This document shows positions 8,463 to 17,365 of a stretch of DNA of 33,162 nucleotides, one piece after another (the stretch's first letter is position 1; each line of letters begins with the position of its first letter). Origin of the DNA: Bacteroidaceae bacterium. GTDB lineage: Bacteria > Bacteroidota > Bacteroidia > Bacteroidales > Bacteroidaceae. The position numbers were made by a program, and so were the translations under genes. The stretch is taken from assembly GCA_016302965.1 (NCBI GenBank), contig JAEDMP010000020.1, forward strand, positions 1-33,162, read 5' to 3'. A model generated the notes under the pieces. The model did not search any database. It was not told the origin of the DNA and was given only the letters and a program-made list of their open reading frames with translations.

Positions 8463-8496
8463 TTTGCCACTAATTCGAAAATAACAATTATCTTTG
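8463..8496 (+). promoter_or_regulatory. Predicted uxaB promoter
   Basis: TTTG at 8463-8466 and TATCTTTG at 8489-8496, separated by 22 nt; the -7 box is a perfect TAnnTTTG. Predicted leader of about 80 nt. Confidence 0.6.
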
Positions 8497-8535
8497 CAGA
8501 CAGAAACAATAACCAAACATATAATTGTCTGACGC

Positions 8536-8566
8536 ATACTCAAAAACGAGATAAATACTCAAAACA
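8536..8566 (+). repeat. Duplicated ATACTCAAAAC motif in uxaB leader
   Basis: ATACTCAAAAAC (8536-8547) and ATACTCAAAACA (8555-8566) form a 19-nt-period imperfect direct repeat 20-50 nt upstream of the uxaB ATG. Confidence 0.6.
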
Positions 8567-8585
8567 AATTCTATAACATTATATT

Positions 8586-10025
8586 ATGAAACCACTCAAC
8601 AAACAATTTGCGCCTAAAAGCGTGATGCCTGAAAAGGTAATTCAATTCGGTGAAGGCAACTTCCTTCGTGCATTCGTAGACTGGATCATCTGGAACATGG
8701 ACCAGAAGACTGATTTCAACGGCTCTGTGGTTGTCGTTCAGCCCATCGAGCGTGGTATGGTTGACTGGCTCAACGGTCAGGACTGCCTCTATCACGTGAA
8801 TCTGCAGGGCCGTGAGAACGGCAAGCCTGTGAACACGCTGGAGCGTATCGACGTCATCAGCAGGGCCTTGAACCCCTATACCCAATACAACGCATTCATG
8901 GCTCTGGCCGACCAGCCCGAAATCCGCTTCGTCATCTCCAACACGACCGAGGCCGGTATCGCTTTCGACCCTGCCTGCAAACTCGACGATGCTCCCGCCT
9001 CTTCCTATCCCGGCAAGCTCGTGCAGCTGCTCTACCGCCGCTGGCAGACCTTCAACGGCGACCCCAGCAAGGGTCTCATCATCTTCCCCTGCGAGCTCAT
9101 CTTCCTGAACGGCCACGTGCTGAAGGACTGCATCTACAAGTATATCGAACTGTGGAACCTGCCCGCTGAGTTCAAGACCTGGTTTGAGGAGAACTGCGGT
9201 GTTTATGCCACCCTCGTTGACCGTATCGTGCCCGGATTCCCCCGCAAGGAAATCGCCCAGATTCAGGAGAAGATCAGCTACCGCGACAACCTCGTCGTTC
9301 AGGCCGAGACCTTCCACCTGTGGGTTATCGAGGCTCCCAAAGAGGTGGCCAACGAGTTCCCCGCCGACAAGGCCGGTCTGCACGTGCTCTTCGTTCCCTC
9401 TGAGGAGCCCTACCACAAGCGCAAGGTGACCCTGCTCAACGGTCCCCACACGGTGCTCTCTCCCGTGGCCTTCCTCAGCGGTGTGAACATCGTTCGCGAT
9501 GCCTGCAACCACGAGGTGATCGGCAAGTATATCCACAAGGTGCAGTTTGACGAACTGATGCAGACGCTTGACCTGCCTATGGAAGAGCTGGAGAAGTTTG
9601 CCTCCGACGTGCTCGAGCGTTTCGACAACCCCTACGTAGACCATCAGGTGACCAGCATCATGCTCAACTCCTTCCCCAAGTTCTGCGCACGCGACCTGCC
9701 CGGCGTGAAGACCTATCTGGCTCGAAAGGGCGAACTGCCCAAGGGTCTGGTGTTCGGTCTGGCTGCCATCATCACCTACTATAAGGGTGGCAAGCGCGAG
9801 GATGGCGTGGAGATTGTGCCCAACGATGCACAGGAGATCATGGATTTGCTGAAGGAACTCTGGGCTACCGGTGACACGAAGAAGGTGGCCGACGGTGTGC
9901 TCGGTGCGAAGTTCATCTGGAACGAGGACCTCAACGAGATCAAGGGTCTCAACGAGATGCTCAAGGGATTCCTCGACCTGATTCAGGAGAAGGGTATGCT
10001 CGAAGCTGTGAAGACCATCCTCTAA
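8586..10025 (+). CDS. uxaB: Tagaturonate reductase (altronate oxidoreductase)
   Basis: 479 residues, full length for the mannitol-dehydrogenase-like UxaB family. The N-terminal Rossmann part begins VIQFGEGNFLRAFVDW, the FGxGNFxRAF nucleotide-binding signature. Other family blocks are FVISNTTEAGIAF, GLIIFPCELI, VDRIVPGFPR and KVTLLNGPHTVLSPVAFLSG; the Lys/Asn/His cluster of the last block lies near the active site in this superfamily. The enzyme interconverts D-tagaturonate and D-altronate with NADH in galacturonate (pectin) breakdown. It stands alone: no uxaA, uxaC or kdg gene is adjacent. It has its own promoter and leader and ends in a strong terminator 25 nt after the stop. Codon use is strongly biased, and a stop-free frame covers the whole gene on the other strand. 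Confidence 0.93.
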   Translation: MKPLNKQFAPKSVMPEKVIQFGEGNFLRAFVDWIIWNMDQKTDFNGSVVVVQPIERGMVDWLNGQDCLYHVNLQGRENGKPVNTLERIDVISRALNPYTQYNAFMALADQPEIRFVISNTTEAGIAFDPACKLDDAPASSYPGKLVQLLYRRWQTFNGDPSKGLIIFPCELIFLNGHVLKDCIYKYIELWNLPAEFKTWFEENCGVYATLVDRIVPGFPRKEIAQIQEKISYRDNLVVQAETFHLWVIEAPKEVANEFPADKAGLHVLFVPSEEPYHKRKVTLLNGPHTVLSPVAFLSGVNIVRDACNHEVIGKYIHKVQFDELMQTLDLPMEELEKFASDVLERFDNPYVDHQVTSIMLNSFPKFCARDLPGVKTYLARKGELPKGLVFGLAAIITYYKGGKREDGVEIVPNDAQEIMDLLKELWATGDTKKVADGVLGAKFIWNEDLNEIKGLNEMLKGFLDLIQEKGMLEAVKTIL

Positions 10026-10050
10026 TCCCCTATCCCCTACCCTCATACAA

Positions 10051-10096
10051 GACGGCGCTGGTTCTCTCCCTGGAACCAGCGCCGTCCTGTTTTTTT
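10051..10096 (+). terminator. Rho-independent terminator of uxaB
   Basis: GACGGCGCTGGTTC (10051-10064) pairs perfectly with GAACCAGCGCCGTC (10073-10086) around an 8-nt loop, followed within three bases by a run of seven T (10090-10096). Confidence 0.95.
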
Positions 10097-10152
10097 CTTG
10101 ACGCACAGATGAGTTACATGCTTCAACTCTTCATCTCTGTGGTAAAAAAGAG

Positions 10153-11574
10153 TTATTGAATCGTCCAGCCTGTGGCTTCGGCTATACGCTTCGGTATCTC
10201 GGTATTGTCGATGCGGCCATGGAAGCGTTCGGCACCTGCACCGATGGCGAAACAGGGCACATAGCCGTTGCTATGGTCGAAGGTCTGCCATCCAATCATC
10301 GCACACTCCGAGAGAATCTCCTTGACGGTCACAGCCAGTTCGTCGTCTTTCTGATAGAGGGTCTCCGTACTGCTGCCCTTGCCGCTCATGATGCGGTCGA
10401 AAGCCGTTTTCAGACGGTCGGTCTGCTGGTCGGAGAGACTCAGTTTGGTCCAGAAGCCGAAGTGGTCGGTGAGGAAGGCTTTCACCTGTTTCCATGAGTA
10501 GTTCTTGCCGTAGCGCTCGTGCAAGCGGTGGAGTTCTTTGCCCAGTTTCTCGATGCTCATCTGCTGTGCCCCAGCCATGGCGAGATTCAGGTTGTAGCCC
10601 TTACGGCCCAATACGAGTCCGCCCGTCTCATGGTCGGCCGTCACGACAATCAGCGTCTCGTCGGGGTGCTGCTGATAGAACTCGTAGGCCACGCGCACGG
10701 CATCGTCCATATCAATCAGTTCGGGGATGAAAGCCAGGTCGTGGCTGTGGCAGGTCCAGTCTATTTTGCCCCCTTCGACCATCAGGAAGAAACCGTTCTT
10801 CTCCTTCTGTTTCTGGTTCAGGAAATGGGTGGCGGCGCGGGTGATGTCGGGCAGCGTCAGGTCGTGCTTGCTGCGGTCGATGGCATAGGGCAGACTGTAG
10901 CGGTCGCGCCGGCTGGCCTCCTCGGACTGTAAGAGGATGATGCGGTCGGCTTCGGCGGCTTTCTTCTGATACTCCTTGTAACTGCGTACGATGGTGAAGC
11001 CCTTGTCCTTAGCCTGCTGGTAGAGGTTGGGGCCACCCTGCCCGGGATCCTCGGGCTTGATGAAGTCGGAGCCGGCATAGAAGTCATTGGCACTCTCCAC
11101 GAGCATCTTTCCTATCTGATAGTAATCGCCGCGGCTGCCCACATGGGCGTAGAAGGCGGCTGGGGTGGCATGGTCTACACTCACACTGGTGGCAATGCCT
11201 ACGGCAGCTCCGGCCTCACGCGCCCAGTCGGCGAGACAGGTCACGGGGGTGGTCTGGTCTTTCAGCACACCGAGGCATCCGTTCTTGGTCTTGTTGCCGC
11301 TGGCGAGAGCCGTCCCTCCGGCAGCCGAGTCGGTCACCCCGTTGGTGGCGCTTTGCGTATTCACCAAGGCGCAGTACGGAAACGAGGGGAAGCACAACTC
11401 GCTGATGCCGATGCGCCCTTGCTGTGCCCCGAGAAAGGTTTCAGCGGCATTCACCTGGTTGACCCCCATGCCGTCGCCGATAAAATAAAACACATACTTG
11501 GCCTTGGATTGAGCCATGAGGGCCACTGTCACGAAGAGCAGGGCCAAAAGAGTCAACATTCTGTTTTTCATCAT
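10153..11574 (-). CDS. Alkaline phosphatase (PhoA family), exported
   Basis: 473 residues from the ATG at 11574 (MMKNRMLTLL); the longer frame to 11646 would run back through the carB terminator. The signal peptide ends near LMAQ, so the enzyme is periplasmic or exported. Alkaline-phosphatase superfamily metal and catalytic sites are visible: FIGDGMG (Asp34), VTDSAAGGTALASG (nucleophile Ser83), VDHATPAAFYAH, then MVEGGKIDWTCHSHD and VVTADHETGGL for the remaining metal ligands. It hydrolyses phosphomonoesters to release phosphate. No Pho-box-like site was recognised, and no clear TAnnTTTG box lies between the carB terminator and the start, so its promoter is uncertain. Neighbours do not suggest a special substrate. 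Confidence 0.92.
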   Translation of the reverse strand: MMKNRMLTLLALLFVTVALMAQSKAKYVFYFIGDGMGVNQVNAAETFLGAQQGRIGISELCFPSFPYCALVNTQSATNGVTDSAAGGTALASGNKTKNGCLGVLKDQTTPVTCLADWAREAGAAVGIATSVSVDHATPAAFYAHVGSRGDYYQIGKMLVESANDFYAGSDFIKPEDPGQGGPNLYQQAKDKGFTIVRSYKEYQKKAAEADRIILLQSEEASRRDRYSLPYAIDRSKHDLTLPDITRAATHFLNQKQKEKNGFFLMVEGGKIDWTCHSHDLAFIPELIDMDDAVRVAYEFYQQHPDETLIVVTADHETGGLVLGRKGYNLNLAMAGAQQMSIEKLGKELHRLHERYGKNYSWKQVKAFLTDHFGFWTKLSLSDQQTDRLKTAFDRIMSGKGSSTETLYQKDDELAVTVKEILSECAMIGWQTFDHSNGYVPCFAIGAGAERFHGRIDNTEIPKRIAEATGWTIQ

Positions 11575-11612
11575 ACTGATTTTTGTTTTTGAAATATTGA
11601 TAGGGCTGTTCG

Positions 11613-11650
11613 ACAAAATAAAGGGTGGATGCACAGCGGCACCCACCCTT
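11613..11650 (-). terminator. Rho-independent terminator of carB
   Basis: Read on the minus strand, AAGGGTGGGTGC pairs with GCATCCACCCTT (12 bp, one G-T) around a 6-nt loop, followed by TATTTTG. It starts 9 nt after the carB stop. Confidence 0.88.
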
Positions 11651-11658
11651 GAGGAATA

Positions 11659-14600
11659 TTAAGCGTTGTATTCCTGCCAACTCTTGATCTGGATGTCCTG
11701 GAGTTTCATCGAGCAGAAAGCATCGATGAAGGCCTTGGCCAACCGTACATTCGTCATGAGCGGGATATTATGGTCGATAGCACCACGGCGGATGCGGTAA
11801 CCATTGGTCAGTTCGCGCTTGGTCTGGTTCTTGGGCACATTGACAATCAAGTCAAACTGGTGATTGGCTATCATATCGAGAACCTTATTCTCGCCATCCT
11901 CGTCAGGCCAGTTGACAGTCGTTGCCTCTACCCCATTTTCGGCCAGGAAGCGTGCCGTTCCCTCGGTGGCAAAGATGGCATATCCTGCCTGCACCAGTCG
12001 CTTGATGGGCTCCAGCAAGTCAACCTTGCCTTTGAGTCCGCCCGAAGAGACGAGGATGTTATGCTTGGGGATGCTGTAGCCTGTGGCAATCATCGCATTA
12101 AGCAGTGCCTCGTTGAAATCGTCCCCGAGACATCCCACCTCACCGGTAGAAGACATGTCTACACCCAGTACTGGGTCAGCATTCTGCAGACGGGCAAAGG
12201 AGAACTGCGAAGCCTTGACACCGATGCGGTCGATGTCAAACTCGCCCTTTCCAGGAATCTCATAGGGAGCATCAAGCATGATGCGGGTAGCCGTATCAAT
12301 GAAGTTGCGCTTGAGAATCTTGCTCACGAAGGGGAACGAACGGGAGGCGCGGAGGTTGCACTCGATGACCTTGATGTCGCTGCCCTTGGCGAGGTACTGG
12401 ATATTGAACGGTCCGCTGATGTTGAGCTCTTTGGCGATGCGGCGCGAAATCTTCTTGATGCGGCGGATGGTGGAGAAATAGATATTCTGTGCGGGGAACA
12501 CCATGGTAGCATCGCCTGAGTGTACGCCGGCATATTCCACATGTTCGGAGATGGCATATTCGATGACCTCGCCCTTGTCGGCCACGGCATCAAACTCAAT
12601 CTCCTTGGTCTCCTGCATGAACTGCGAAACGACCACGGGGAAATCCTTGCTCACCTCGGTAGCCATGGCGAGGAAACGCTCCAGTTCGTCGAAACTGTAG
12701 CAGACGTTCATGGCTGCGCCCGAGAGCACATAGGAGGGACGTACCAGTACGGGGAAGCCCACCTGCTCCACGAAACTCTTGATGTCGTCGAACGAGGTGA
12801 GGGCGCGCCAGGCAGGCTGGTCGATGCCCAGGCGGTCGAGCATGGCCGAGAACTTATCGCGGTTTTCAGCACGGTCGATGTCGAGGGGCGAGGTGCCGAG
12901 GATGGGCACTCCGTAGTTGTGCAGACGCATGGCGAGATTGTTGGGAATCTGTCCACCCACACTTACTACCACACCCTTGGGCTGCTCCAGATCGATGATG
13001 TCCAGTACGCGCTCCAGTGAGAGCTCGTCGAAATAGAGACGGTCACACATATCATAGTCAGTAGATACTGTCTCAGGGTTGTAATTAATCATGATGGACT
13101 TGTAACCCAGCTTGCGGGCGGTGTTGACCGCGTTGACCGAACACCAGTCAAACTCAACAGACGACCCGATACGATAGGCTCCAGAACCCAAGACCACAAC
13201 AGATTTCTCATTCTTGTAGAACTCGATGTCCGAGTCGCTCACGGCGTAGGTCATATAGAGATAGTTGGTGAGTTCGGGATGTTCGCTGGCCACGGTGTTG
13301 ATACGCTTCACAGCAGGCAGGATGCCCCTGCTCTTGCGGTGGCGACGAACGGCGGCGTTCTCTTTCTCCATATTGCCTGAGGCGGGTTTCAGCACGAAGC
13401 GGCTGATCTGGAAGTCGGAGAATCCTGCCACCTTGGCCTCGCGGAGCAGTTCGTCGGGCAGCGCGTCGAGCGAGTCATATCCCATGAGCTGGCGTTTCAG
13501 GTCGACGATATGCTTGAGCCGTTCCAGGAACCACACGTCAATCTTTGTCAATTCCTCGATGCGCTCCACGGTATATCCCTCTTCGAGAGCCTGTGCAATG
13601 GCGAAGATGCGGAGGTCGGTGGGGTTCTGCAGTTCCTCTTCCACGTTGTCGAAGGAGGTATGGTCGTTGCCCACAAAGCCGTGCATGCCCTGTCCAATCA
13701 TACGCAGTCCCTTCTGGATCATCTCCTCGAAGGAGCGTCCGATGGCCATGATTTCGCCCACCGATTTCATCGACGAACCGATGAGACGGCTCACTCCGGC
13801 AAACTTGGTCAAGTCCCAACGGGGAATCTTGCAAATCATATAGTCGAGCTGTGGAGCCGCGTATGCCGAGTTGGGAGTACCCATCTCGCCAATCTGGTCG
13901 AGGGTATAACCAAGGGCAATCTTGGCAGCCACGAAGGCGAGCGGATAACCCGTTGCCTTGGAAGCAAGGGCAGAAGACCGTGAAAGACGGGCGTTCACCT
14001 CGATGATGCGGTAGTCGTTGGTCTCGGCATTGAAGGCAAACTGGATGTTACATTCACCCACAATTTCCAGGTGACGAACACAGTTGATGGAAATATCTTG
14101 GAGCATCTTCACCTGCTCGTCGGTCAGTGAACAAGTAGGAGCTACTACAATTGACTCACCGGTATGGATGCCGAGGGGATCGAAATTCTCCATCGAAGCT
14201 ACCGTAAAGCAATGGTCGTTGGCATCACGAATCACCTCAAATTCAATCTCTTTCCAGCCCTTGAGCGATTCCTCCACCAGAATCTGTGGTGCAAAGGTGA
14301 AGGCGCTTTCTGCCAACTCTCTGAAGGACTCCTCGTCACGACAGATGCCCGATCCCAACCCGCCCAAGGCGTAAGCCGAACGAATCATCACCGGGAATCC
14401 GATGCGATGGGCAGCAGCCAGCGCGTCGTCCATATTCTCCACTGCCTGGCTGATGGGTGTCTTGAGCGACTTCTCGTTGAGTTTCTTGACAAAGAGGTCA
14501 CGGTCTTCAGTATTCATGATGGCTTCCACGGAGGTACCTAGCACCTGAACACCATACTCTTGGAGTGTACCGTTGTTGTAAAGCTCTGTACCACAGTTCA

Positions 14601-14880
14601 GAGCTGTCTGTCCACCAAAGGCAAGCAGAATGCCGTCGGGGCGTTCCTTCTTGATGATTTCAGTGACAAAGTGGGTATTGACCGGCAGGAAATAAACCTT
14701 GTCTGCAATACCTTCAGAGGTTTGGATGGTAGCAATGTTGGGATTGACGAGTACCGATGAGATACCTTCGTCACTCAGAGCCTTCAAGGCTTGTGAACCG
14801 GAGTAGTCAAACTCTCCAGCTTGTCCGATTTTCAAGGCTCCAGAGCCCAAAACCAGTACCTTGGTCAGTTTCTTTTTCAT
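11659..14880 (-). CDS. carB: Carbamoyl-phosphate synthase large subunit
   Basis: 1073 residues, the normal length. Start MKKKLTKVLVLGSGALKIGQAGEFDYSG is the canonical CarB N-terminus. The two homologous ATP-grasp halves are visible: VMIRSAYALGGLGSG with ENFDPLGIHTGESIVVAPTCSL in the first, and VLVRPSYVLSGAAMNVCY with EHVEYAGVHSGDATMVFPAQ in the second. The second half opens with VVLGSGAYRIGSSVEFDWC, and the C-terminal MGS-like regulatory domain holds FATEGTARFLAENGVEA. It makes carbamoyl phosphate for pyrimidines and arginine, using ammonia from CarA. CarA is not adjacent: the gene upstream is a GH3 enzyme. Monocistronic by inspection, with its own -7 box and terminator. Confidence 0.97.
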   Translation of the reverse strand: MKKKLTKVLVLGSGALKIGQAGEFDYSGSQALKALSDEGISSVLVNPNIATIQTSEGIADKVYFLPVNTHFVTEIIKKERPDGILLAFGGQTALNCGTELYNNGTLQEYGVQVLGTSVEAIMNTEDRDLFVKKLNEKSLKTPISQAVENMDDALAAAHRIGFPVMIRSAYALGGLGSGICRDEESFRELAESAFTFAPQILVEESLKGWKEIEFEVIRDANDHCFTVASMENFDPLGIHTGESIVVAPTCSLTDEQVKMLQDISINCVRHLEIVGECNIQFAFNAETNDYRIIEVNARLSRSSALASKATGYPLAFVAAKIALGYTLDQIGEMGTPNSAYAAPQLDYMICKIPRWDLTKFAGVSRLIGSSMKSVGEIMAIGRSFEEMIQKGLRMIGQGMHGFVGNDHTSFDNVEEELQNPTDLRIFAIAQALEEGYTVERIEELTKIDVWFLERLKHIVDLKRQLMGYDSLDALPDELLREAKVAGFSDFQISRFVLKPASGNMEKENAAVRRHRKSRGILPAVKRINTVASEHPELTNYLYMTYAVSDSDIEFYKNEKSVVVLGSGAYRIGSSVEFDWCSVNAVNTARKLGYKSIMINYNPETVSTDYDMCDRLYFDELSLERVLDIIDLEQPKGVVVSVGGQIPNNLAMRLHNYGVPILGTSPLDIDRAENRDKFSAMLDRLGIDQPAWRALTSFDDIKSFVEQVGFPVLVRPSYVLSGAAMNVCYSFDELERFLAMATEVSKDFPVVVSQFMQETKEIEFDAVADKGEVIEYAISEHVEYAGVHSGDATMVFPAQNIYFSTIRRIKKISRRIAKELNISGPFNIQYLAKGSDIKVIECNLRASRSFPFVSKILKRNFIDTATRIMLDAPYEIPGKGEFDIDRIGVKASQFSFARLQNADPVLGVDMSSTGEVGCLGDDFNEALLNAMIATGYSIPKHNILVSSGGLKGKVDLLEPIKRLVQAGYAIFATEGTARFLAENGVEATTVNWPDEDGENKVLDMIANHQFDLIVNVPKNQTKRELTNGYRIRRGAIDHNIPLMTNVRLAKAFIDAFCSMKLQDIQIKSWQEYNA

Positions 14881-14923
14881 ATTCTTTTTTGGTGTTGAGT
14901 ATTCTTAATTGTGATAATTGGTG

Positions 14924-14931
14924 CAAAGTTA
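14924..14931 (-). promoter_or_regulatory. -7 box upstream of carB
   Basis: TAACTTTG on the minus strand matches TAnnTTTG, about 44 nt upstream of the carB start. No good TTTG partner was found at the expected distance. Confidence 0.5.
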
Positions 14932-14996
14932 CATATTTTTATTGGGAAATGACTTTGTTTTGCGCAAAAATATGGAAGAAAAACTATAATAATCGA

Positions 14997-17330
14997 TTAT
15001 AAGGTCATCTTCATTTTCTTCAAAGCGGCATCACTGCTGTTCGAACCTATCATGATGGTAAATTCTCCCGGTTCATAGATTGGTGTCCCCTCTCCATCGT
15101 AGAATGTCAGCATTTCGCGTGTGATGTCAAAGCCCACGGTCTGGCTTTCTCCAGCTTTGAGGGTGATGCGGTTGAAGCCTTTCAGTTCTTTGACAGGACG
15201 GACAATGGATGCCTCATGGTCGCGGATATACAGCTGTACCACCTCGGTACCCTCACGTCTTCCGGTGTTGGTGACCGTCACCTCCACTCTATTGCCGGTC
15301 ACGCTGATGTCTGAGTAGGTAAAGGTGGTGTAGCTGAGACCATAGCCGAAGGGATAGAGCGGGTCGTTGCGCTGGTCGAGATAGTTGCTGCGGTATTTGT
15401 AGTATTTGTCGGCACCTTCCTTCACGGGACGGCCTGTATTCAGATGGTTATAGTAAATAGGTATCTGACCCACATTTCTCGGCATCGTCATAACCAAACG
15501 GCCTGAAGGTGCTTTATCGCCGAAGAGTATGTCGCAGATGGCATCGCCTGTTTCTGAACCTCCAAACCAAACCTGGAGAATGGAGGGTACATGGGCGCTC
15601 TCCCACTCCATCACTGTAGGGCGTCCTGCAAAATTGAGCAGCACAACGGGTTTGCCTGTGGCAACGAGATCCCGGAGCAAGGCCAGTTGTACATCGGGCA
15701 ACTCTAAATTGGTGCGGCTTGAGCTCTCACCACTCATTTCTGCCATCTCGCCCATGGCACATACTACAACATCGGCTTGGGCTGCCAGAGCGAGGGCTTC
15801 CTGTCGGGCTTGTGCATCATCTACGCGGGGGATGGGGCGTCCGAAGGTGGCCGCCTCCTGCAGCGTCTCGCTGGCACAGATATTACAGCCTTGGGCATAA
15901 ATCAGTTTGGCTTTGCCTTGGAGAGCTTTCTCCATACTTTCCTTGAGGGTGGCATAGCGGTCGGGAGTGTCGCCCGTAGACCAGCAGCCCACCAGGTTGC
16001 TGCGGTTGTCAGCCAGCGGACCAATCAGGGCTATTGTTCCCTGTTTGGTCAGAGGCAAGAGTCCGCCCTGGTTTTTCAAGAGTACAAAACTCTCAGCTGC
16101 CAACTCTCGTGCAGCCTGTCGGTGCTGCTCGTTGTAGAGGTCGGTCGTCAAGCGTTTTTTTTCGCAATGGCGATAGGGATTATGGAATAGTCCCAGCTTA
16201 TATTTTGCTTCCAGTATGCGGCGGCAGGCCTGGTCGATTTCTGCCTCGCTCACCTTCCCTTCCCGCAGCATCTGTTCCAAATGGTCCACATAGGCCGAAG
16301 AACACATGTCCATATCTGTTCCCGCATGCAGGGCCTGGGCGGCGTTATGGGGTTTGCTGCCCAAACCATGGATGCCGGCTTCGGTGATGGATTCATAGTC
16401 GGTCACGACAAAACCGTCAAACTGCCATGCGTCGCGCAACAGTGAGGTAAGCAACCAACGGTTGCAGGTGGCAGGAACACCATCCACCACATTGAACGAT
16501 GACATGACCGAACCCACACCAGCTTGGATGGCAGCACGATATGGTGCCAGATACTGGTTGAACATACGCACTCGGCTCATGTCCACAGTGTTATAGTCTC
16601 TTCCCGACTCTGCTGCCCCATAAAGCGCAAAATGTTTCACACAGGCCATCATCCGGTCTGTATCATAGATGTCATTGGCAGTGGAACCAGAGAGATTTCC
16701 ATCTCCCTGATAGCCTTTTACCACCGCTTCGGCTATGCGGCATCCCAACCAGGGGTCTTCGCCTGCACCTTCAGCCACACGACCCCAGCGAGGGTCGACA
16801 GAGATATCCACCATCGGACTATAGGTCCAGTTGATGCCTTGTGCTGTGGCTTCAATGGCTGATATATGTGCCGCACGTGTGATGGCATCCAGATTCCAGC
16901 TGCAGGCCTGTGCCAATGGAATGGGGAATACGGTTTGGTTTCCGTGAATCACATCCTGGCCGATGATGAGCGGAATGCCCAGTCGGCTCTCTTCAACCGC
17001 CACTCGTTGCAGCTCCCTGATTTTGTCTTGTCCTTTCACGTTCAATACCGAACCCAGTTGTCCTTTGGCAGCCAGTTGGGCCAGCGGACTATTGAGCACT
17101 GCTCCCGTGGTGATGTCGCCTCCGGGAAGCAGATTGAGTTGCCCTATTTTCTCCTGCAGTGTCATCCTGCCCATGAGTTCATTCACAAAGGTATTCATGT
17201 CGGCCATCTGTTTGGGCTTCTGTTGCCTGTTTTCTTTCTTTGCTTTCACCTTATTGGTCTTGACAGACGATTGTGCCATGACACCGCCGCAACAGGCGGC
17301 CAAGAGCATGCAGGTAATGGTTCTTTTCAT
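14997..17330 (-). CDS. bglX: Exported GH3 beta-glucosidase (BglX-like)
   Basis: 777 residues with a signal peptide (MKRTITCMLLAACCGGVMAQ) and a Lys-rich linker before the catalytic part. GH3 features in order: MTLQEKIGQLN, IPLIIGQDVIHGNQTVFPIP, NWTYSPMVDISVDPRWGRVAEG, and the nucleophile motif GFVVTDYESI with Asp311. The alpha/beta sandwich domain holds GEMAEMSGESSSRTNLELPD, with an acid/base Glu expected there. A C-terminal fibronectin-III-like domain runs from RNDPLYPFGYGLSYTTFTYS to the end. It should release terminal beta-linked glucose from oligosaccharides in the periplasm. It lies 35 nt downstream of ligA on the same strand, a housekeeping neighbour that says little about substrate. 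No PUL-type susC/susD genes are adjacent. Confidence 0.92.
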   Translation of the reverse strand: MKRTITCMLLAACCGGVMAQSSVKTNKVKAKKENRQQKPKQMADMNTFVNELMGRMTLQEKIGQLNLLPGGDITTGAVLNSPLAQLAAKGQLGSVLNVKGQDKIRELQRVAVEESRLGIPLIIGQDVIHGNQTVFPIPLAQACSWNLDAITRAAHISAIEATAQGINWTYSPMVDISVDPRWGRVAEGAGEDPWLGCRIAEAVVKGYQGDGNLSGSTANDIYDTDRMMACVKHFALYGAAESGRDYNTVDMSRVRMFNQYLAPYRAAIQAGVGSVMSSFNVVDGVPATCNRWLLTSLLRDAWQFDGFVVTDYESITEAGIHGLGSKPHNAAQALHAGTDMDMCSSAYVDHLEQMLREGKVSEAEIDQACRRILEAKYKLGLFHNPYRHCEKKRLTTDLYNEQHRQAARELAAESFVLLKNQGGLLPLTKQGTIALIGPLADNRSNLVGCWSTGDTPDRYATLKESMEKALQGKAKLIYAQGCNICASETLQEAATFGRPIPRVDDAQARQEALALAAQADVVVCAMGEMAEMSGESSSRTNLELPDVQLALLRDLVATGKPVVLLNFAGRPTVMEWESAHVPSILQVWFGGSETGDAICDILFGDKAPSGRLVMTMPRNVGQIPIYYNHLNTGRPVKEGADKYYKYRSNYLDQRNDPLYPFGYGLSYTTFTYSDISVTGNRVEVTVTNTGRREGTEVVQLYIRDHEASIVRPVKELKGFNRITLKAGESQTVGFDITREMLTFYDGEGTPIYEPGEFTIMIGSNSSDAALKKMKMTL

Positions 17331-17365
17331 TGTAACTATTGTTTAATTGTATTTGTTTTTTAGGT

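Larger units (their letters stand above)
8182..8585. other. 404-bp intergenic region upstream of uxaB
   Basis: AT-rich, non-coding on both strands by inspection. It contains a 12-bp inverted repeat (8379-8418), a smaller dyad AACG-TTATCG-CGTT (8425-8438), a promoter-like pair (8463-8496) and a duplicated ATACTCAAAAC motif (8536-8566) before the uxaB start. No clear terminator for the btu genes was found. Confidence 0.6.

Noticed and set aside
8571..10106. Stop-free 511-codon frame antisense to the whole of uxaB
   Set aside because: The uxaB translation has clear family motifs; the antisense protein is His/Val/Leu/Glu-rich without domains, as expected from strongly biased codons of the sense gene.
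11575..11646. Upstream extension of the alkaline phosphatase to 11646
   Set aside because: It would include the carB terminator hairpin and put 24 non-signal residues before a good signal peptide.
14990..15002. Short palindrome ATAATCGATTAT at the GH3 stop as a terminator
   Set aside because: It is only a 6-bp AT-rich palindrome with no loop or T-tract.
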